Shown here one piece after another: positions 9,550 to 19,326 of a stretch of 64,000 nt of DNA. This DNA comes from Streptomyces lunaelactis. GTDB taxonomy: Bacteria; Actinomycetota; Actinomycetes; Streptomycetales; Streptomycetaceae. The notes under the pieces are model-generated. The model was not told the origin of the DNA. It was given only the letters and a program-made list of their open reading frames with translations, and did no database searches. The stretch spans positions 1,550,001 through 1,614,000 of the forward strand of contig NZ_CP026304.1 in NCBI RefSeq assembly GCF_003054555.1, in the 5' to 3' direction. The position numbers were made by a program, and so were the translations under genes. Positions within the stretch are counted from its first letter, which is position 1. Each line of letters begins with the position of its first letter.

Positions 9550-10380
9550 CTAGCTCTGTGCGAGGGCCCGCTCCCCGGCCTCCCTCATGACGCTCAGGGG
9601 CGCGGGCGAGCGGCCGGTCATCTGCTCGACCTGGAGTACGGCCTGGTGGACCAGGAGGTCGAGGCCGCCGACGACGGCTCCGCCCCGCGCGGACCAGCGG
9701 GTGGCCAGAGCCGTCGGCCATGGCTCGTACAGCACGTCGAACAGCGTCCCGGGCCGCTCGGGCACCTCGGCCGCGAGTTCGTCGGTGGTGCCGGCCGGGG
9801 TGGTGGCGATGACCAGCGGTGCCCGCAGGGCCTCGCCCGCCTCCGCCCAGTCGGCGATACGCACATCGACGCCGAGCCGCTCGCCCCAGCCGCGCATCTC
9901 GGCGGCCCTGGCGGCACTGCGTACGTACGCGGTGACCGGTCCCGTACAGATCCGCGAGAGCGCGGCGAGCGCGGACGACGCCGTCGCGCCCGCACCCAGC
10001 ACCGCCGCCGACTCGGCCTTGTCGACGCCCCGCTCGCGCAGTGCGGCGATCATGCCGGGGATGTCGGTGTTGTCGCCGAGCCTGCGGCCGTCCTCGGTGA
10101 AGATCACCGTATTGACAGCCTCCACCGAGGCCGCGGTGTCGCTGACGCTGTCGAGCAGCGGCATGATCGCGCGCTTGAGGGGCATGGTCAGCGACAGCCC
10201 GGCCCAGGAGCCGTCGAGGCCCTCGACGAATCCCGGGAGTCCGGCCTCGTCCACCTCGAAACGGTCGTACGACCAGTGGGTGAGACCGAGTTCCGCGTAG
10301 GCCGCTCGGTGCAGCACCGGAGAGAGCGAGTGGGCGATCGGCGATCCCAGGACCGCCGCGCGCTTCGTCGGGGTACTCAC
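9550..10380 (-). CDS. aroE: shikimate dehydrogenase
   Basis: AroE reduces 3-dehydroshikimate to shikimate with NADPH. The 276-residue protein has the substrate-binding GSPIAHSLSP motif near residues 12-21, the SLTMPLK segment with its catalytic lysine, NTVIF, and the nucleotide-binding VLGAGATASSA turn. The start is GTG 10378-10380, overlapping the mltG stop (GTGA). It is coupled to mltG rather than to the downstream aro genes, as in many actinobacteria. Confidence 0.96.
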   Translation of the reverse strand: MSTPTKRAAVLGSPIAHSLSPVLHRAAYAELGLTHWSYDRFEVDEAGLPGFVEGLDGSWAGLSLTMPLKRAIMPLLDSVSDTAASVEAVNTVIFTEDGRRLGDNTDIPGMIAALRERGVDKAESAAVLGAGATASSALAALSRICTGPVTAYVRSAARAAEMRGWGERLGVDVRIADWAEAGEALRAPLVIATTPAGTTDELAAEVPERPGTLFDVLYEPWPTALATRWSARGGAVVGGLDLLVHQAVLQVEQMTGRSPAPLSVMREAGERALAQS

Positions 10381-12110
10381 TGCCCGCTCTTCTCCTGCTC
10401 CGCCTCGTACTTCTTGCGGTTCCGCTCGTGCTCCGCGTTGGTGACCGCGAAGAGCGTCTTGTCCTCGGTGATCGACACGAAGTAGTACCAGGGGCCTGGC
10501 GTCGGCTTGAGCGACGAGTTGAACGCGTCCAGGCCCGGGTTCGCGATCGGCCCCGGCGGCAGACCCTTGACGTTGTACGTGTTGTACGGATCCTTGAGCT
10601 TCCGCAGATCGTCGACAGCACCGACGTCCAGCGTGGACTCGCTCTTGATGTAGTTGATCGTGGAGTCGAACTCGAGCCGTCCGACCGTCTCCAGATTGTT
10701 CGGCTTGAGACGGTTGTAGACGACCCGCGAGACCTTGTCGAAGTCGTGCTTGTACTTGCCCTCGGCCTGCACGAGGCTCGCGACGGTGAGCACCTGGAGC
10801 GGCGACTTCAGGCCCAGCCTCTCGGCCTCGGCCTTGAGGTCCTTCTTGCCGAACTCGGCGTTTGCCTGGGCAACCATCTTCTGCAGCACTGCTTCCGGCT
10901 TCATGCCCTTGGCGACGGGATAGGTCGCGGGGAAGAGGAAACCTTCGAGCGGGTCCTTGATGTCCGGGTTGTCGTCGGCCCAGTCGGGCAGTCCGAGCGT
11001 TTTCGCCTTCGCCTTCGCGACGGCCTTGGTGGTGCCCACCTTGACCTCGAGACGTTTGTCGACCTGCTCGTAGACCCAGGAGTTGCGCTTGCCCGGGGGG
11101 ACGATCAGGTTGTTCCGGCTGGCCGGATCGAGCATCAGGTCCACGGCGTTCTCGCCGGACATGCCCTTTTTCAGGATGTAGACGCCGGCCTGGATGCTCT
11201 TGCCGTCGGCCGCCGAGACGAACGCGCCCGAGCTCTTGACGACCCCGGCCTCCTTCAGGATGCTGCCGATCTCTCCGAGGCCCGCGCCCTTGGGGATCTC
11301 GACCTGTGTGGAGCCACTGCCGCTGCCGCTGAAGTCCTCGGCCGCGCCGAACTGGCCCTGCCAGAACTGGTAGCCGAAGTAGCCGACCCCGCCGAGGCCG
11401 CCCGCGAGAACCAGCGAAACGACCAGGCACGCACAGCCGTTGCGGCTCTTCTTCTTGCCCTTGCCGCGGCGTTCACGCCCGCCGCCCCGGCGCGACTCGC
11501 GCGGGTCGTCGTCGTATTCGCCGTCGTCGTCCCGGCCGTCGTCGCCGGTGAAGAAGGGGTGGGTCTCCTCCTGGGGCGCCTCGGCATCCCAGTCGGTCGT
11601 GGGCTCGGGCTCGGCCCGGCGCCGACTCGGGGGCTGCGGCGGCGGGTACGCCTCGGGAGTGCCGTAGTAGTCGGCATTCTCACCGCTGTAGCCGGGCTGC
11701 TGGCCGTCGTAGGGATCGGGCCGGCCGGCTCCGTACGGCATGGCGGCCTGCTGGCCGGTGTCCCAGCCGGTGTTGTACTGCTGCTGGTTGTACTGCTGCT
11801 GCTGGTACTGCTGCTGTTGCTGTTGCTGCTGGTTGTACTGCTGCTGTTGCTGCTGGTTGTACTGCTGCTGCTGTTGCTGGTTGTACTGCTGTCGCTGCTG
11901 TCCGTTGTACTGCTGCTGCTCGTTGTACTGCTGGTAAGGGTCCTGCTGAGTGCCGTACTGCTGCGGCTGCTGCGGGTCCTGCTGCTGCGGCTGGCCGCCG
12001 TACGGAGTCTGGCCGGCTGCGGCCTGCTGTCCTCCCCATCCCTGGTCCCCGTACAACGGGTCCTCGGGATGCCACGGTTCGGAGCCGGGGCTCCGGCCAT
12101 ACTCAGTCAT
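10377..12110 (-). CDS. mltG: endolytic murein transglycosylase MltG (YceG-like), poly-Q N-terminus
   Basis: MltG cuts nascent glycan strands at the membrane and so sets their length. The 577 residues are: a cytoplasmic low-complexity tail (1-225) with a glutamine-rich QQQQQYN array at 40-122 and an acidic stretch near 190-205; a transmembrane helix at about 226-248; a LysM-like region; and the YceG catalytic domain with EGFLFPATYP (389-397) and ASLVQAEG carrying the conserved glutamate E450. Most bacterial MltG proteins are about 340 residues, so the cytoplasmic tail is a large extra. The start is ATG 12108-12110; the stop overlaps aroE. Confidence 0.93.
   Translation of the reverse strand: MTEYGRSPGSEPWHPEDPLYGDQGWGGQQAAAGQTPYGGQPQQQDPQQPQQYGTQQDPYQQYNEQQQYNGQQRQQYNQQQQQQYNQQQQQQYNQQQQQQQQYQQQQYNQQQYNTGWDTGQQAAMPYGAGRPDPYDGQQPGYSGENADYYGTPEAYPPPQPPSRRRAEPEPTTDWDAEAPQEETHPFFTGDDGRDDDGEYDDDPRESRRGGGRERRGKGKKKSRNGCACLVVSLVLAGGLGGVGYFGYQFWQGQFGAAEDFSGSGSGSTQVEIPKGAGLGEIGSILKEAGVVKSSGAFVSAADGKSIQAGVYILKKGMSGENAVDLMLDPASRNNLIVPPGKRNSWVYEQVDKRLEVKVGTTKAVAKAKAKTLGLPDWADDNPDIKDPLEGFLFPATYPVAKGMKPEAVLQKMVAQANAEFGKKDLKAEAERLGLKSPLQVLTVASLVQAEGKYKHDFDKVSRVVYNRLKPNNLETVGRLEFDSTINYIKSESTLDVGAVDDLRKLKDPYNTYNVKGLPPGPIANPGLDAFNSSLKPTPGPWYYFVSITEDKTLFAVTNAEHERNRKKYEAEQEKSGQ
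11772..11933 (-). repeat. in-frame CAG/CAA repeat coding poly-Gln/Tyr-Asn units in mltG
   Basis: About seven imperfect units of the form (Gln)2-8-Tyr-Asn lie at residues 60-113 of MltG. The unit length varies (QYN, QQQYN, QQQQQYN), the pattern expected from slippage or unequal crossing-over. All changes keep frame. It is coding, not an intergenic array. Confidence 0.85.
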
Positions 12111-12205
12111 CGATCCCCTAGGGCCGCGAGACGACGATCCGCCTCTCTGCTGTGCGTCAGCTGTTCGAACACCGCCGCATCGCGCGGAACGTTACCGTAT
12201 CGCGA

Positions 12206-12682
12206 TCAGATAACCACTTGGACGCCCTCGCCCGGAGCAACGCCGGACGCCCGTTCGGACTCCAGAGCGTTCTGAAGGATCACCACAGCGGCAGCCTGGT
12301 CGATGACGGAACGGCCCTTTTTGGACTTCACGCCCGAAGCGCGAAGTCCCTGACTGGCCGTCACTGTGGTCATCCTCTCGTCGACCAGTCGTACCGGAAT
12401 CGGCGCGATGCCGCGTGCCAGCTCCTGGGCGAAGCCGCGGATCTTGACCGCGGCCGGGCCCTCCCCGCCGCTGAGCGAACGGGGCAGGCCCACGATGACC
12501 TCGATCGGCTCGTACTCCTCGACGAGTTGCCCGAGCCTGCGGTGGGCGGCCGGGACATCGCGTCCCGGCACGGTCTCCACCGGGGTGGCGAGGACCCCGT
12601 CGGGGTCGCACGAGGCGACCCCGATCCGGGCGTCCCCGACATCGAACGCGAGGCGACGGCCTCTGCGCATCCGCGCCGTCAC
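12206..12682 (-). CDS. ruvX: RuvX/YqgF family Holliday-junction resolvase-like protein
   Basis: A 158-residue RNase H-like fold with [11 protein letters not shown] (catalytic Asp 14), [11 protein letters not shown] near 65-75, [10 protein letters not shown] and a C-terminal [10 protein letters not shown] helix. YqgF proteins act in pre-16S rRNA end processing in E. coli and have been proposed as junction resolvases in mycobacteria; the sequence cannot decide which. The GTG start (12680-12682) overlaps the alaS stop (GTGA). An internal ATG at 12670 is a weaker alternative. Confidence 0.93.
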   Translation of the reverse strand: MTARMRRGRRLAFDVGDARIGVASCDPDGVLATPVETVPGRDVPAAHRRLGQLVEEYEPIEVIVGLPRSLSGGEGPAAVKIRGFAQELARGIAPIPVRLVDERMTTVTASQGLRASGVKSKKGRSVIDQAAAVVILQNALESERASGVAPGEGVQVVI

Positions 12683-15348
12683 GCCGTCTCGGCGACGAGG
12701 CGCTCGACGGCGGCCACGGCGTCCCCGATGGCATCCGGGTTCTGGCCGCCGCCCTGGGCGACGTCCGGCTTGCCGCCACCGCCGCCGCCGAGGGTCTTGG
12801 CGGCGGTACGGACCAGGTCACCGGCCTTGAGACCGCGCTCACGGGCGGCCTCGTTGGTGGCGATGACGGTGAGCGGGCGGCCGTTGGCCGTGGTGAAGAG
12901 GGCCACGACAGCGGGACGGTCGCCCTGGATGCGGCCGCGGACGTCGAGGACCAGCTTGCGCAGGTCGTCGGCGGAGGTACCGTCCGGCACCTGACCGGTG
13001 ACCAGGGCCACGCCCCGCACGTCCTTGGCGCCCGCGGCGAGACCGGCGGCGGCCTGGAGGACCTTCTCCGCGCGGAACTTCTCGATCTCCTTCTCGGCGT
13101 CCTTCAGCTTGGCGAGCATGCCGGAGATCTTCTCGGGGAGCTCCTCGGGACGGCCCTTGACCAGCTCCTGGAGCTGGGCGACGACCGTGTGCTCCCTGGC
13201 GAGGAAGCTGTAGGCGTCGACGCCGACGAGGGCCTCGATACGGCGCACGCCGCTTCCGATCGACGACTCGCCGAGCAGCTTCACCAGACCCAGCTGGGCG
13301 GTGTTGTGCACATGCGTACCACCGCACAGCTCCTTGGAGAAGTCGCCGATCGTGACGACGCGCACCCGCTCGCCGTACTTCTCGCCGAACTCGGCGATGG
13401 CGCCCTGCTTCTTGGCCTCGTCGATGCTCATGACCTCGGCCTGGACATCGAGTTCACGGGCGAGGACTTCGTTGATCTTCTGCTCGACGTCGGTGAGGAC
13501 CGTGCCGGGTACGGCGGCGGGCGAGCCGAAGTCGAAGCGGAAGCGGCCCGGCGAGTTCTCGGAACCGGCCTGGGCGGCAGTGGGACCCAGCGCGTCGCGC
13601 AGCGCCTGGTGCGTGAGGTGCGTGGCGCTGTGGGCGCGGGCGATGGCCCGGCGGCGCCTGATGTCGATCGCGGCGTAGGCGGAGGCACCGACGGTCACCT
13701 CGCCGACCTGCACCGAGCCCTTGTGTACGGAGACACCCGGGACGGGCTGCTGGACGTCGCGGATCTCGATGACGGCGCCGGTGTCGAGCCGGATCCGGCC
13801 CTGGTCGGCGAGCTGGCCGCCGCCCTCGGCGTAGAAGGGGGTGCGGTCGAGGACGACCTCGACCTCGTCGCCTTCGGTGGCCGCGGGCGACGGGACGCCG
13901 TCGACGAGCAGGCCGACGATCGTCGACTCGCCCTCGGTGGAGGTGTAACCGGTGAACTCGGTGGAGCCGGAGTTGTCGGCGACCGCGCGGTAGGCGGAGA
14001 GGTCGGCGTGGCCGGTCTTCTTGGCCCTGGCGTCGGCCTTGGCGCGCTCCCGCTGCTCCTTCATCAGACGGCGGAAGCCGTCCTCGTCCACCGACAGGCC
14101 CTGCTCGGAGGCCATCTCCAGTGTGAGGTCGATCGGGAAGCCCCAGGTGTCGTGGAGCAGGAAGGCCTTGTCGCCGGGGAGGACCTTGCCGCCGGCGGCC
14201 TTTGTCTCGGTGACGGCGGTGTCGAGGATGTTGGTGCCGCCCTTGAGGGCCTTGAGGAACGCGGCCTCCTCGGCGACGGCGACCGTCTCGATGCGCTTGC
14301 GGTCGGTGATCAGCTCCGGGTACTGCTCGCCCATGGTTCTGATGACCGTGCCGGCGAGCTCGGCGACGACCGGCTCGGTGGCACCCATCAGCCGCATATT
14401 GCGGATGGCACGGCGCATGATGCGGCGCAGGACGTAACCGCGGCCCTCGTTGCCGGGGGTGACGCCGTCGCCGATGAGCATCACGGACGTACGGATGTGG
14501 TCGGCGACCACACGCAGGGAGACGTCCGAGCCGTGGTCGGCGCCGTAGCGCACGCCGGTCAGCTCGGTGGCCTTGTCCATGACGACACGCAGGGTGTCGG
14601 TCTCGTACATGTTCTGCACGCCCTGCAGGATCATCGCGAGGCGCTCGAGGCCGAGGCCGGTGTCGATGTTCTTGGAGGGCAGGTCGCCGAGGATCGGGAA
14701 GTCCTCCTTGCCCTCACCGGCGCCGCGCTCGTACTGCATGAAGACCAGGTTCCAGATCTCCACGTACCGCTCGTCGTTGACGGCCGGGCCACCCTCTTCG
14801 CCGAACTCGGGGCCACGGTCGTAGTTGATCTCGGAGCAGGGTCCGCAGGGGCCCGGGACGCCCATCGACCAGAAGTTGGGCCCCATGCCCAGCCGCTGGA
14901 TGCGCTCGGCAGGTACGCCGATGACGTCACGCCAGATCTGCTCGGCCTCGTCGTCCTCCTTGTAGACCGTGATCCACAGACGCTCGGGGTCCAGGCCGTA
15001 GCCACCGTCCGCGACGGAGCCGGTCAGCAGCTCCCAGGCGAACTTGATGGCGCCTTCCTTGAAGTAGTCGCCGAAGGAGAAGTTGCCGCACATCTGGAAG
15101 AACGTGCCGTGCCGGGTGGTCTTGCCGACCTCTTCGATGTCCGGCGTACGCACGCACTTCTGCACGCTGGTGACGCGCGGCGACGGCGGCTTGACCTCGC
15201 CGAGGAAGTACGGCTTGAAGGGGACCATGCCCGCGGGGACCAGCAGCAGAGTCGGGTCGTCCGCGATGAGCGACGCCGAAGGGACGACGGTGTGCCCGCG
15301 CTCCTCGAAGAAGCTCAGCCAGCGGCGGCGGATTTCAGCCGACTCCAT
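12679..15348 (-). CDS. alaS: alanyl-tRNA synthetase
   Basis: This 889-residue synthetase charges tRNA-Ala and edits mischarged Ser and Gly. The catalytic class II core begins right after the N-terminus ([21 protein letters not shown]). The editing domain carries the zinc motif as HSATH (about residue 570) and CGGTH (about 675). A coiled coil and a glycine-rich [16 protein letters not shown]-Ala domain follow. The length is normal. The ATG shares one base with the stop of the preceding small gene (TGATG), and its own stop overlaps ruvX. No T-box-like leader is visible. Confidence 0.98.
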   Translation of the reverse strand: MESAEIRRRWLSFFEERGHTVVPSASLIADDPTLLLVPAGMVPFKPYFLGEVKPPSPRVTSVQKCVRTPDIEEVGKTTRHGTFFQMCGNFSFGDYFKEGAIKFAWELLTGSVADGGYGLDPERLWITVYKEDDEAEQIWRDVIGVPAERIQRLGMGPNFWSMGVPGPCGPCSEINYDRGPEFGEEGGPAVNDERYVEIWNLVFMQYERGAGEGKEDFPILGDLPSKNIDTGLGLERLAMILQGVQNMYETDTLRVVMDKATELTGVRYGADHGSDVSLRVVADHIRTSVMLIGDGVTPGNEGRGYVLRRIMRRAIRNMRLMGATEPVVAELAGTVIRTMGEQYPELITDRKRIETVAVAEEAAFLKALKGGTNILDTAVTETKAAGGKVLPGDKAFLLHDTWGFPIDLTLEMASEQGLSVDEDGFRRLMKEQRERAKADARAKKTGHADLSAYRAVADNSGSTEFTGYTSTEGESTIVGLLVDGVPSPAATEGDEVEVVLDRTPFYAEGGGQLADQGRIRLDTGAVIEIRDVQQPVPGVSVHKGSVQVGEVTVGASAYAAIDIRRRRAIARAHSATHLTHQALRDALGPTAAQAGSENSPGRFRFDFGSPAAVPGTVLTDVEQKINEVLARELDVQAEVMSIDEAKKQGAIAEFGEKYGERVRVVTIGDFSKELCGGTHVHNTAQLGLVKLLGESSIGSGVRRIEALVGVDAYSFLAREHTVVAQLQELVKGRPEELPEKISGMLAKLKDAEKEIEKFRAEKVLQAAAGLAAGAKDVRGVALVTGQVPDGTSADDLRKLVLDVRGRIQGDRPAVVALFTTANGRPLTVIATNEAARERGLKAGDLVRTAAKTLGGGGGGKPDVAQGGGQNPDAIGDAVAAVERLVAETA

Positions 15349-15683
15349 CAGTGGTCCTCATTCCGGTTGTACGAGTTGTACGTGTGCTTGTTGTACGTGT
15401 GCTCGGGGCGATCGATGGCAGCGAAGCGCCGCTGCGCGGGGAGTTCAGGGTCGACGGGTGCCTCCAGGCCCAGCCGCTCGCCCAGTTCGGCCTCGCGCTG
15501 GACCATTCCGGCCCTGACGTCGAGTGCGAAGTCCTTGAGCTTGTGGCCCGCGTCGATCGCCTTGTTCGCGGCCTGCGCCGCGAGGCTCTCGGGGGTCAGC
15601 TGCCTGAGCTTGCGGTTGACCTTGGTGGTGGCCCAGACACCGGCTGCGGCGCCCGCGGTGAACCAGAAGGTGCGGCGGAACAT
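15348..15683 (-). CDS. DUF6167-type small membrane-associated protein
   Basis: A 111-residue protein begins with a short hydrophobic stretch ([22 protein letters not shown]), followed by a helical, charged region with [32 protein letters not shown]. The tail is Asn/Tyr/His-rich with a repeated HTYN. It matches the conserved actinobacterial family next to alaS (DUF6167 as I remember it). The function is unknown. It sits 6 nt downstream of the DUF948 protein and overlaps alaS by one base. Confidence 0.8.
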   Translation of the reverse strand: MFRRTFWFTAGAAAGVWATTKVNRKLRQLTPESLAAQAANKAIDAGHKLKDFALDVRAGMVQREAELGERLGLEAPVDPELPAQRRFAAIDRPEHTYNKHTYNSYNRNEDH

Positions 15684-15689
15684 CGTGCG

Positions 15690-16121
15690 TCAGCCTTTCC
15701 GCTTCTTGCGCCGGGCGGCCGGCACCGTACGGCCGACGATCACCGGACGACGGGACGGCGCGGGCGGCAGGTCGTCGCCCTTGCGGCTCATGGCCCTGCG
15801 CACGCCGTATCCGAAGGCGGCGACCTTGACCAGCGGCCCGCCGAAGGTGGATGCGACCGTCGTGGAAAGCGCGGAGGCGTTCGATGTGACTTCCTGGACG
15901 TCCGTCGCGATGGCGTCGACCCGGTCGAGCTGGGTCTGTGCGGAGCGCACCGTCGCAGAGGCGTCGGCCAGCAGCGGAACTGCCTGCTCGGTCACGTCCG
16001 CCACGAGCTTGGTGGTCGCCCTGAGCGTCTGGGCCAGCCTCACCAGCACCACGGCGAGGAAGGAGACCAAGATCGCCCAGAAGACGGCCACCAGCATCCC
16101 GGCAACCTCTCCACCGGTCAC
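15690..16121 (-). CDS. DUF948 membrane protein
   Basis: A 143-residue protein has one N-terminal transmembrane helix (MLVAVFWAILVSFLAVVLVRL, about residues 9-29). A coiled-coil region rich in Thr/Ala/Val with TVRSAQTQLDRVDAIATDVQEV follows, then a basic tail ending RRKKRKG. This is the DUF948 layout, related to YtxH-type general stress proteins, but the role is unknown. The GTG at 16119-16121 is preferred because it gives the family's VTGGEVAGMLVAVFWA start; the frame is open further upstream. Confidence 0.8.
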   Translation of the reverse strand: MTGGEVAGMLVAVFWAILVSFLAVVLVRLAQTLRATTKLVADVTEQAVPLLADASATVRSAQTQLDRVDAIATDVQEVTSNASALSTTVASTFGGPLVKVAAFGYGVRRAMSRKGDDLPPAPSRRPVIVGRTVPAARRKKRKG

Positions 16122-16265
16122 TCTGCACCGCTCTCTGCTGGTCGATGGGTACCTCGAAAATCGTCCTCCGACCCTATCGCGCCCAGGCTCGGACCCCATA
16201 CCGCATTGGCAATGGTGCTGGCGATCGAGCTGCCGGCCCTGGTGACGGCGAGCGAGAAACGCGAG

Positions 16266-16310
16266 AGCCCGCCGGCTCCCCCACCGGTAAGGGCGGGGAA
16301 GCGGCGGGCT
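16266..16310 (-). terminator. hairpin after rpsD
   Basis: AGCCCGCCG (16266-16274) pairs with CGGCGGGCT (16302-16310), with further pairing of CTCCCC and GGGGAG-like bases inside. It begins 25 bp past the rpsD stop on the minus strand and probably ends the rpsD transcript. Confidence 0.6.
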
Positions 16311-16334
16311 GAAGCGTGGTGAGCTACGCCTTGA

Positions 16335-16949
16335 TCAGCGGGCGTAGTACTCGACGACCAGCTGCTCGTCGCAGATGACCGGAACTTCCTTGCGCTGCGG
16401 GTCACGGTCCAGGCGGAACGCCAGGGCCTTCAGGTTGACCTGCAGGTAGCGCGGGGTCTCGCCGTCGGCGGCGAAGCCACCCTCACGCGAGACCTGGAAG
16501 AGCGACTTCTCGCGGCTGCGCTCGCGGACCATCACGACGTCGTCGGGACGGACGCGGAACGACGGCTTGTCGACCTTGCCACCGTTGACCTCGATGTGGC
16601 CGTGGACGACCATCTGACGGGCCTGGTAGATGGTGCGGGCGATGCCCGAACGCAGGACCAGGGCGTCGAGGCGGCGCTCGAGCTCGATGACGAGCGCGTC
16701 GCCGGTCTTGCCCTCGGCCTTCTTGGCGCGGTCGTAGGCACGCGCCATCTGGCGCTCGCTGATGTCGTACTGGGCACGCAGACGCTGCTTCTCGAGCAGA
16801 CGGACCTTGTAGTCAGAGTTCTGCTTGCGGCCACGGCCGTGCTCGCCCGGCGGGTAGGGGCGGGCTTCGAAGTACTTGACAGCCTTCGGCGTCAGCGCGA
16901 TACCGAGCGCGCGTGACTTCTTGACCTTGGGACGCGACTGGTTAGGCAC
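16335..16949 (-). CDS. rpsD: 30S ribosomal protein S4 (zinc-free type)
   Basis: S4 nucleates assembly of the 16S 5' domain. The 204 residues contain the S4 RNA-binding region [31 protein letters not shown] and the C-terminal [16 protein letters not shown]. The N-terminus has no Cys-x2-Cys zinc knuckle, so it is the C-minus form that does not need zinc. The start is GTG (16947-16949) with GGAGGT upstream. It stands alone, away from the rpsM-rpsK-rpoA cluster. Its start codon is 56 bp from the divergent DUF2470 gene, and an iron box lies in that gap. Confidence 0.98.
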   Translation of the reverse strand: MPNQSRPKVKKSRALGIALTPKAVKYFEARPYPPGEHGRGRKQNSDYKVRLLEKQRLRAQYDISERQMARAYDRAKKAEGKTGDALVIELERRLDALVLRSGIARTIYQARQMVVHGHIEVNGGKVDKPSFRVRPDDVVMVRERSREKSLFQVSREGGFAADGETPRYLQVNLKALAFRLDRDPQRKEVPVICDEQLVVEYYAR

Positions 16950-16972
16950 GTTCTCCAGACCTCCGTTGTAGG

Positions 16973-16991
16973 TTAGGTTAGGCTCACCTTA
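16973..16991. promoter_or_regulatory. iron box (DmdR/IdeR-type operator)
   Basis: TTAGGTTAGGCTCACCTTA matches the 19-bp actinobacterial iron box TTAGGTTAGGCTMACCTAA at all but one position. Its two 9-bp arms agree at 7 of 9 positions. It ends 14 bp before the ATG of the DUF2470 gene and just ahead of its AGGAG ribosome site, so occupancy by iron-loaded DmdR1 should block that gene. It is also 24 bp upstream of the rpsD start codon. Confidence 0.8.
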
Positions 16992-17005
16992 CTCAAGGAG
17001 ATCGC

Positions 17006-17827
17006 ATGTCTCGCCCTGGGAACACCAAGCGCATCACGGACAGCACAAAGAACACCGACGCTTCTGAGAACGTCGAGGCGACGGAGGTCCGATCAGCTCA
17101 TGGTCAGCCGCGTCCCAGCGGGCTTGAAATCACTCGGATGCCGTCAGCAGCCGAGCGCACACGAACTCTCGTACAGAGTACATGCTCCGCGGTGCTGCTC
17201 ATCCCGGGGCTGGACGGGGCCCGTCCCGAGCAGCTGGCGCCGGAGGCCCGGGTCGTGGGGCCCGACGGTGAGGTGTTCCTGCTGTTTCCCGCCGACTCAC
17301 CCGCGGTACGGGCCGCCACGCACGCGCAGGACGACGAACTGTCCGCTGTGCTGGAGCTCACCGATGTCGCACCGGTCTCCGTGCCCCATCGCATCCGCGG
17401 CCGCGCCTGGGTCTCAGGCTGGCTCACCTGCGTACCCGGGCTGGCCGAGCCCGGCGGCATGATGCTGCGGCTCGAGGTGGGCGAGGCGAGCGTCGACGAT
17501 CTGTGGGGCGCCGAGAACGTCGAGCCGGAGGAGTTCACGCGGGCATCCGTCGATCCCCTCGTGGGACACGAGACCGAGCTGCTGCAGCACCTGCACTCCA
17601 CGCACAGCGAGCAGGTGCAGGGGCTGTGCGGGCTGCTCGGCGAGAAGGCCGAGGTGTACGAGAACGGGCAGCGGGCGGTGCCACTGGCGCTGGACCGGTT
17701 CGGGCTGCGGGTGCGGTTCACCGGGGAGCGGTGCTTCGACGTGCGCTTCGACTTTCCCTCGCCGGTGCGCGATCTCACCGAGCTGCGCCGGGCGATGCAC
17801 ACGCTCTTCGAGGCCGCGTCACACTGA
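17006..17827 (+). CDS. DUF2470 protein, predicted haem/iron utilisation
   Basis: A 273-residue protein. The N-terminal two thirds resemble a split-barrel/FMN-binding-like region (VLLIPGLDGARPEQLAPEARVVGPDGEVFLLFP). Residues about 188-270 form a DUF2470 domain (VGHETELLQHLHSTHSEQV), a domain found at the end of HugZ-type haem-utilisation proteins. The ATG follows AGGAG at 6 nt. An iron box sits directly upstream, which strongly suggests expression when iron is scarce. Whether it degrades haem is unproven; no haem transporter is adjacent. It converges on rarA with a 43-bp gap. Confidence 0.85.
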   Translation: MSRPGNTKRITDSTKNTDASENVEATEVRSAHGQPRPSGLEITRMPSAAERTRTLVQSTCSAVLLIPGLDGARPEQLAPEARVVGPDGEVFLLFPADSPAVRAATHAQDDELSAVLELTDVAPVSVPHRIRGRAWVSGWLTCVPGLAEPGGMMLRLEVGEASVDDLWGAENVEPEEFTRASVDPLVGHETELLQHLHSTHSEQVQGLCGLLGEKAEVYENGQRAVPLALDRFGLRVRFTGERCFDVRFDFPSPVRDLTELRRAMHTLFEAASH

Positions 17828-17870
17828 GGTCCCGTACTCGGCTCACTCGGCGCACGTGGACCTCTGGGCG

Positions 17871-19244
17871 TCAGTCGCCGGACGGGCCCGATGTGCCCTC
17901 GCCCCGGAGCCGCTCGCGCACCTTCTCGACCACGTCCGCGTACCGCGCCTCCGCGCCGTACCGCGTCGGCTCGTAGTAGCGCTTGCTGTGCACCTCGTCC
18001 GGGGCGTACTGCTGGGCGGCGATACCGCCCGCGACATCGTGCGGGTACACGTACCCCTGTGCGTGGCCGAGCTTGGCCGCGCCCTTGTAGTGGCCGTCGC
18101 GCAGATGCGGCGGGACCGCTCCCGCCAGCCCGTTCCGTACGTCCGCGAGGGCGGCGCCGATCGCCGTGGTCGCGGCGTTCGACTTGGGGGCGAGCGCCAG
18201 CGCGATGGTGGCGTGGCTGAGGGTGAGAGCGGCCTCGGGGAAGCCGATCATGGCCACGGCCTGGGCGGCCGCGACCGCGGTCGGCAGCGCCGTCGGGTCG
18301 GCGAGACCGATGTCCTCGCTCGCGGAGATCATCAGCCGACGGGCGATGAAACGGGGGTCCTCCCCCGCCTCGATCATGCGGGCCAGATAGTGCAGCGCGG
18401 CGTCCACGTCGGAGCCGCGGATGGACTTGATGAGGGCGCTGGCCACGTCGTAGTGCTGGTCGCCGTCCCGGTCGTACCTCACCGCCGCACGGTCGACGGT
18501 CTCCTCCAGGGTCTGGAGGCTGATCTCCTTCTCGCTCTTGTCGATCGCCGCACCGGCGGCCGCCTCCAGTGCCGTCAGCGCCCGGCGTGCGTCGCCGCCC
18601 GCGATGCGCAGCAGATGCGCCTCGGAGTCCGCGGGGAGTGTGACCGCGCCGCCCAGCCCACGCTCCTCCGTGAGCGCCCGGTGCAGCAGCCCGCTCAGAT
18701 CCTCGTCGGTGAGCGTCTCCAGTGTGAGCAGCAGGGAGCGGGAGAGCAGCGGCGAGATGATCGAGAAGTAGGGGTTCTCGGTGGTGGCCGCGATCAGCGT
18801 GACCCAGCGGTTCTCCACGGCGGGCAGCAGGGAGTCCTGCTGGGCCTTGGAGAAACGGTGGATCTCGTCGAGGAAGAGGACGGTCTCCTTGCCGAAGCCG
18901 CCGGCGGCGCGGCGCGCGCTGTCGATGACCGTGCGCACCTCCTTGACGCCGGCGGTGATCGCGGACAGCTCCACAAAGCGCTTGTTGGTAGCCCTGGAGA
19001 CGACGTACGCGAGGGTCGTCTTACCGATGCCCGGCGGACCCCAGAGAAGCACCGACGAGGGGCCCGCGGGGCCGCCGCCGCCCTCGCCGACGAGCCGGCG
19101 CAGCGGCGAACCCGGCTTCAGCAGATGCTGCTGGCCGACGACTTCGTCGAGGGTGCGCGGGCGCATCCGTACGGCCAGGGGGCTGCTGGACGGATCCTTC
19201 TCCTGGCGTGCTTCGGCTGCGGCGGTAAAGAGGTCGGGCTCCAC
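17871..19244 (-). CDS. rarA: replication-associated recombination protein A (MgsA family AAA ATPase)
   Basis: A 457-residue AAA+ ATPase related to clamp loaders that acts at stalled replication forks. Walker A is GPPGIGKTT (69-77), Walker B FLDEIH (124-129), and sensor 1 ATTENP follows near 146-151. The C-terminal MgsA tetramerisation region contains [10 protein letters not shown] and [19 protein letters not shown]. The start is GTG 19242-19244. It appears to be a single-gene unit, convergent with the DUF2470 gene and 82 bp downstream of the VKOR-like gene on the same strand. Confidence 0.95.
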   Translation of the reverse strand: MEPDLFTAAAEARQEKDPSSSPLAVRMRPRTLDEVVGQQHLLKPGSPLRRLVGEGGGGPAGPSSVLLWGPPGIGKTTLAYVVSRATNKRFVELSAITAGVKEVRTVIDSARRAAGGFGKETVLFLDEIHRFSKAQQDSLLPAVENRWVTLIAATTENPYFSIISPLLSRSLLLTLETLTDEDLSGLLHRALTEERGLGGAVTLPADSEAHLLRIAGGDARRALTALEAAAGAAIDKSEKEISLQTLEETVDRAAVRYDRDGDQHYDVASALIKSIRGSDVDAALHYLARMIEAGEDPRFIARRLMISASEDIGLADPTALPTAVAAAQAVAMIGFPEAALTLSHATIALALAPKSNAATTAIGAALADVRNGLAGAVPPHLRDGHYKGAAKLGHAQGYVYPHDVAGGIAAQQYAPDEVHSKRYYEPTRYGAEARYADVVEKVRERLRGEGTSGPSGD

Positions 19245-19326
19245 GCTGTGAAGCCTATGCCAGGGGTCTGACAGTGCCCTCGGCCCGGGGCAGGTGGTAC
19301 CGCCGCCCTGTTCGCGCCGGTCCGGG

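Noticed and set aside
11740..11995. CTG/TTG-rich repeated stretch resembling a short tandem array or CRISPR-like repeat
   Set aside because: The units are irregular, without unique spacers, and read in frame as poly-Gln/Tyr-Asn of MltG.
13189..16245. A 1018-codon open frame antisense to alaS
   Set aside because: Long antisense frames are a by-product of GC-rich third positions. The translation is Val/Gly/Ala/Asp repetition without domains, and alaS on the other strand is complete.
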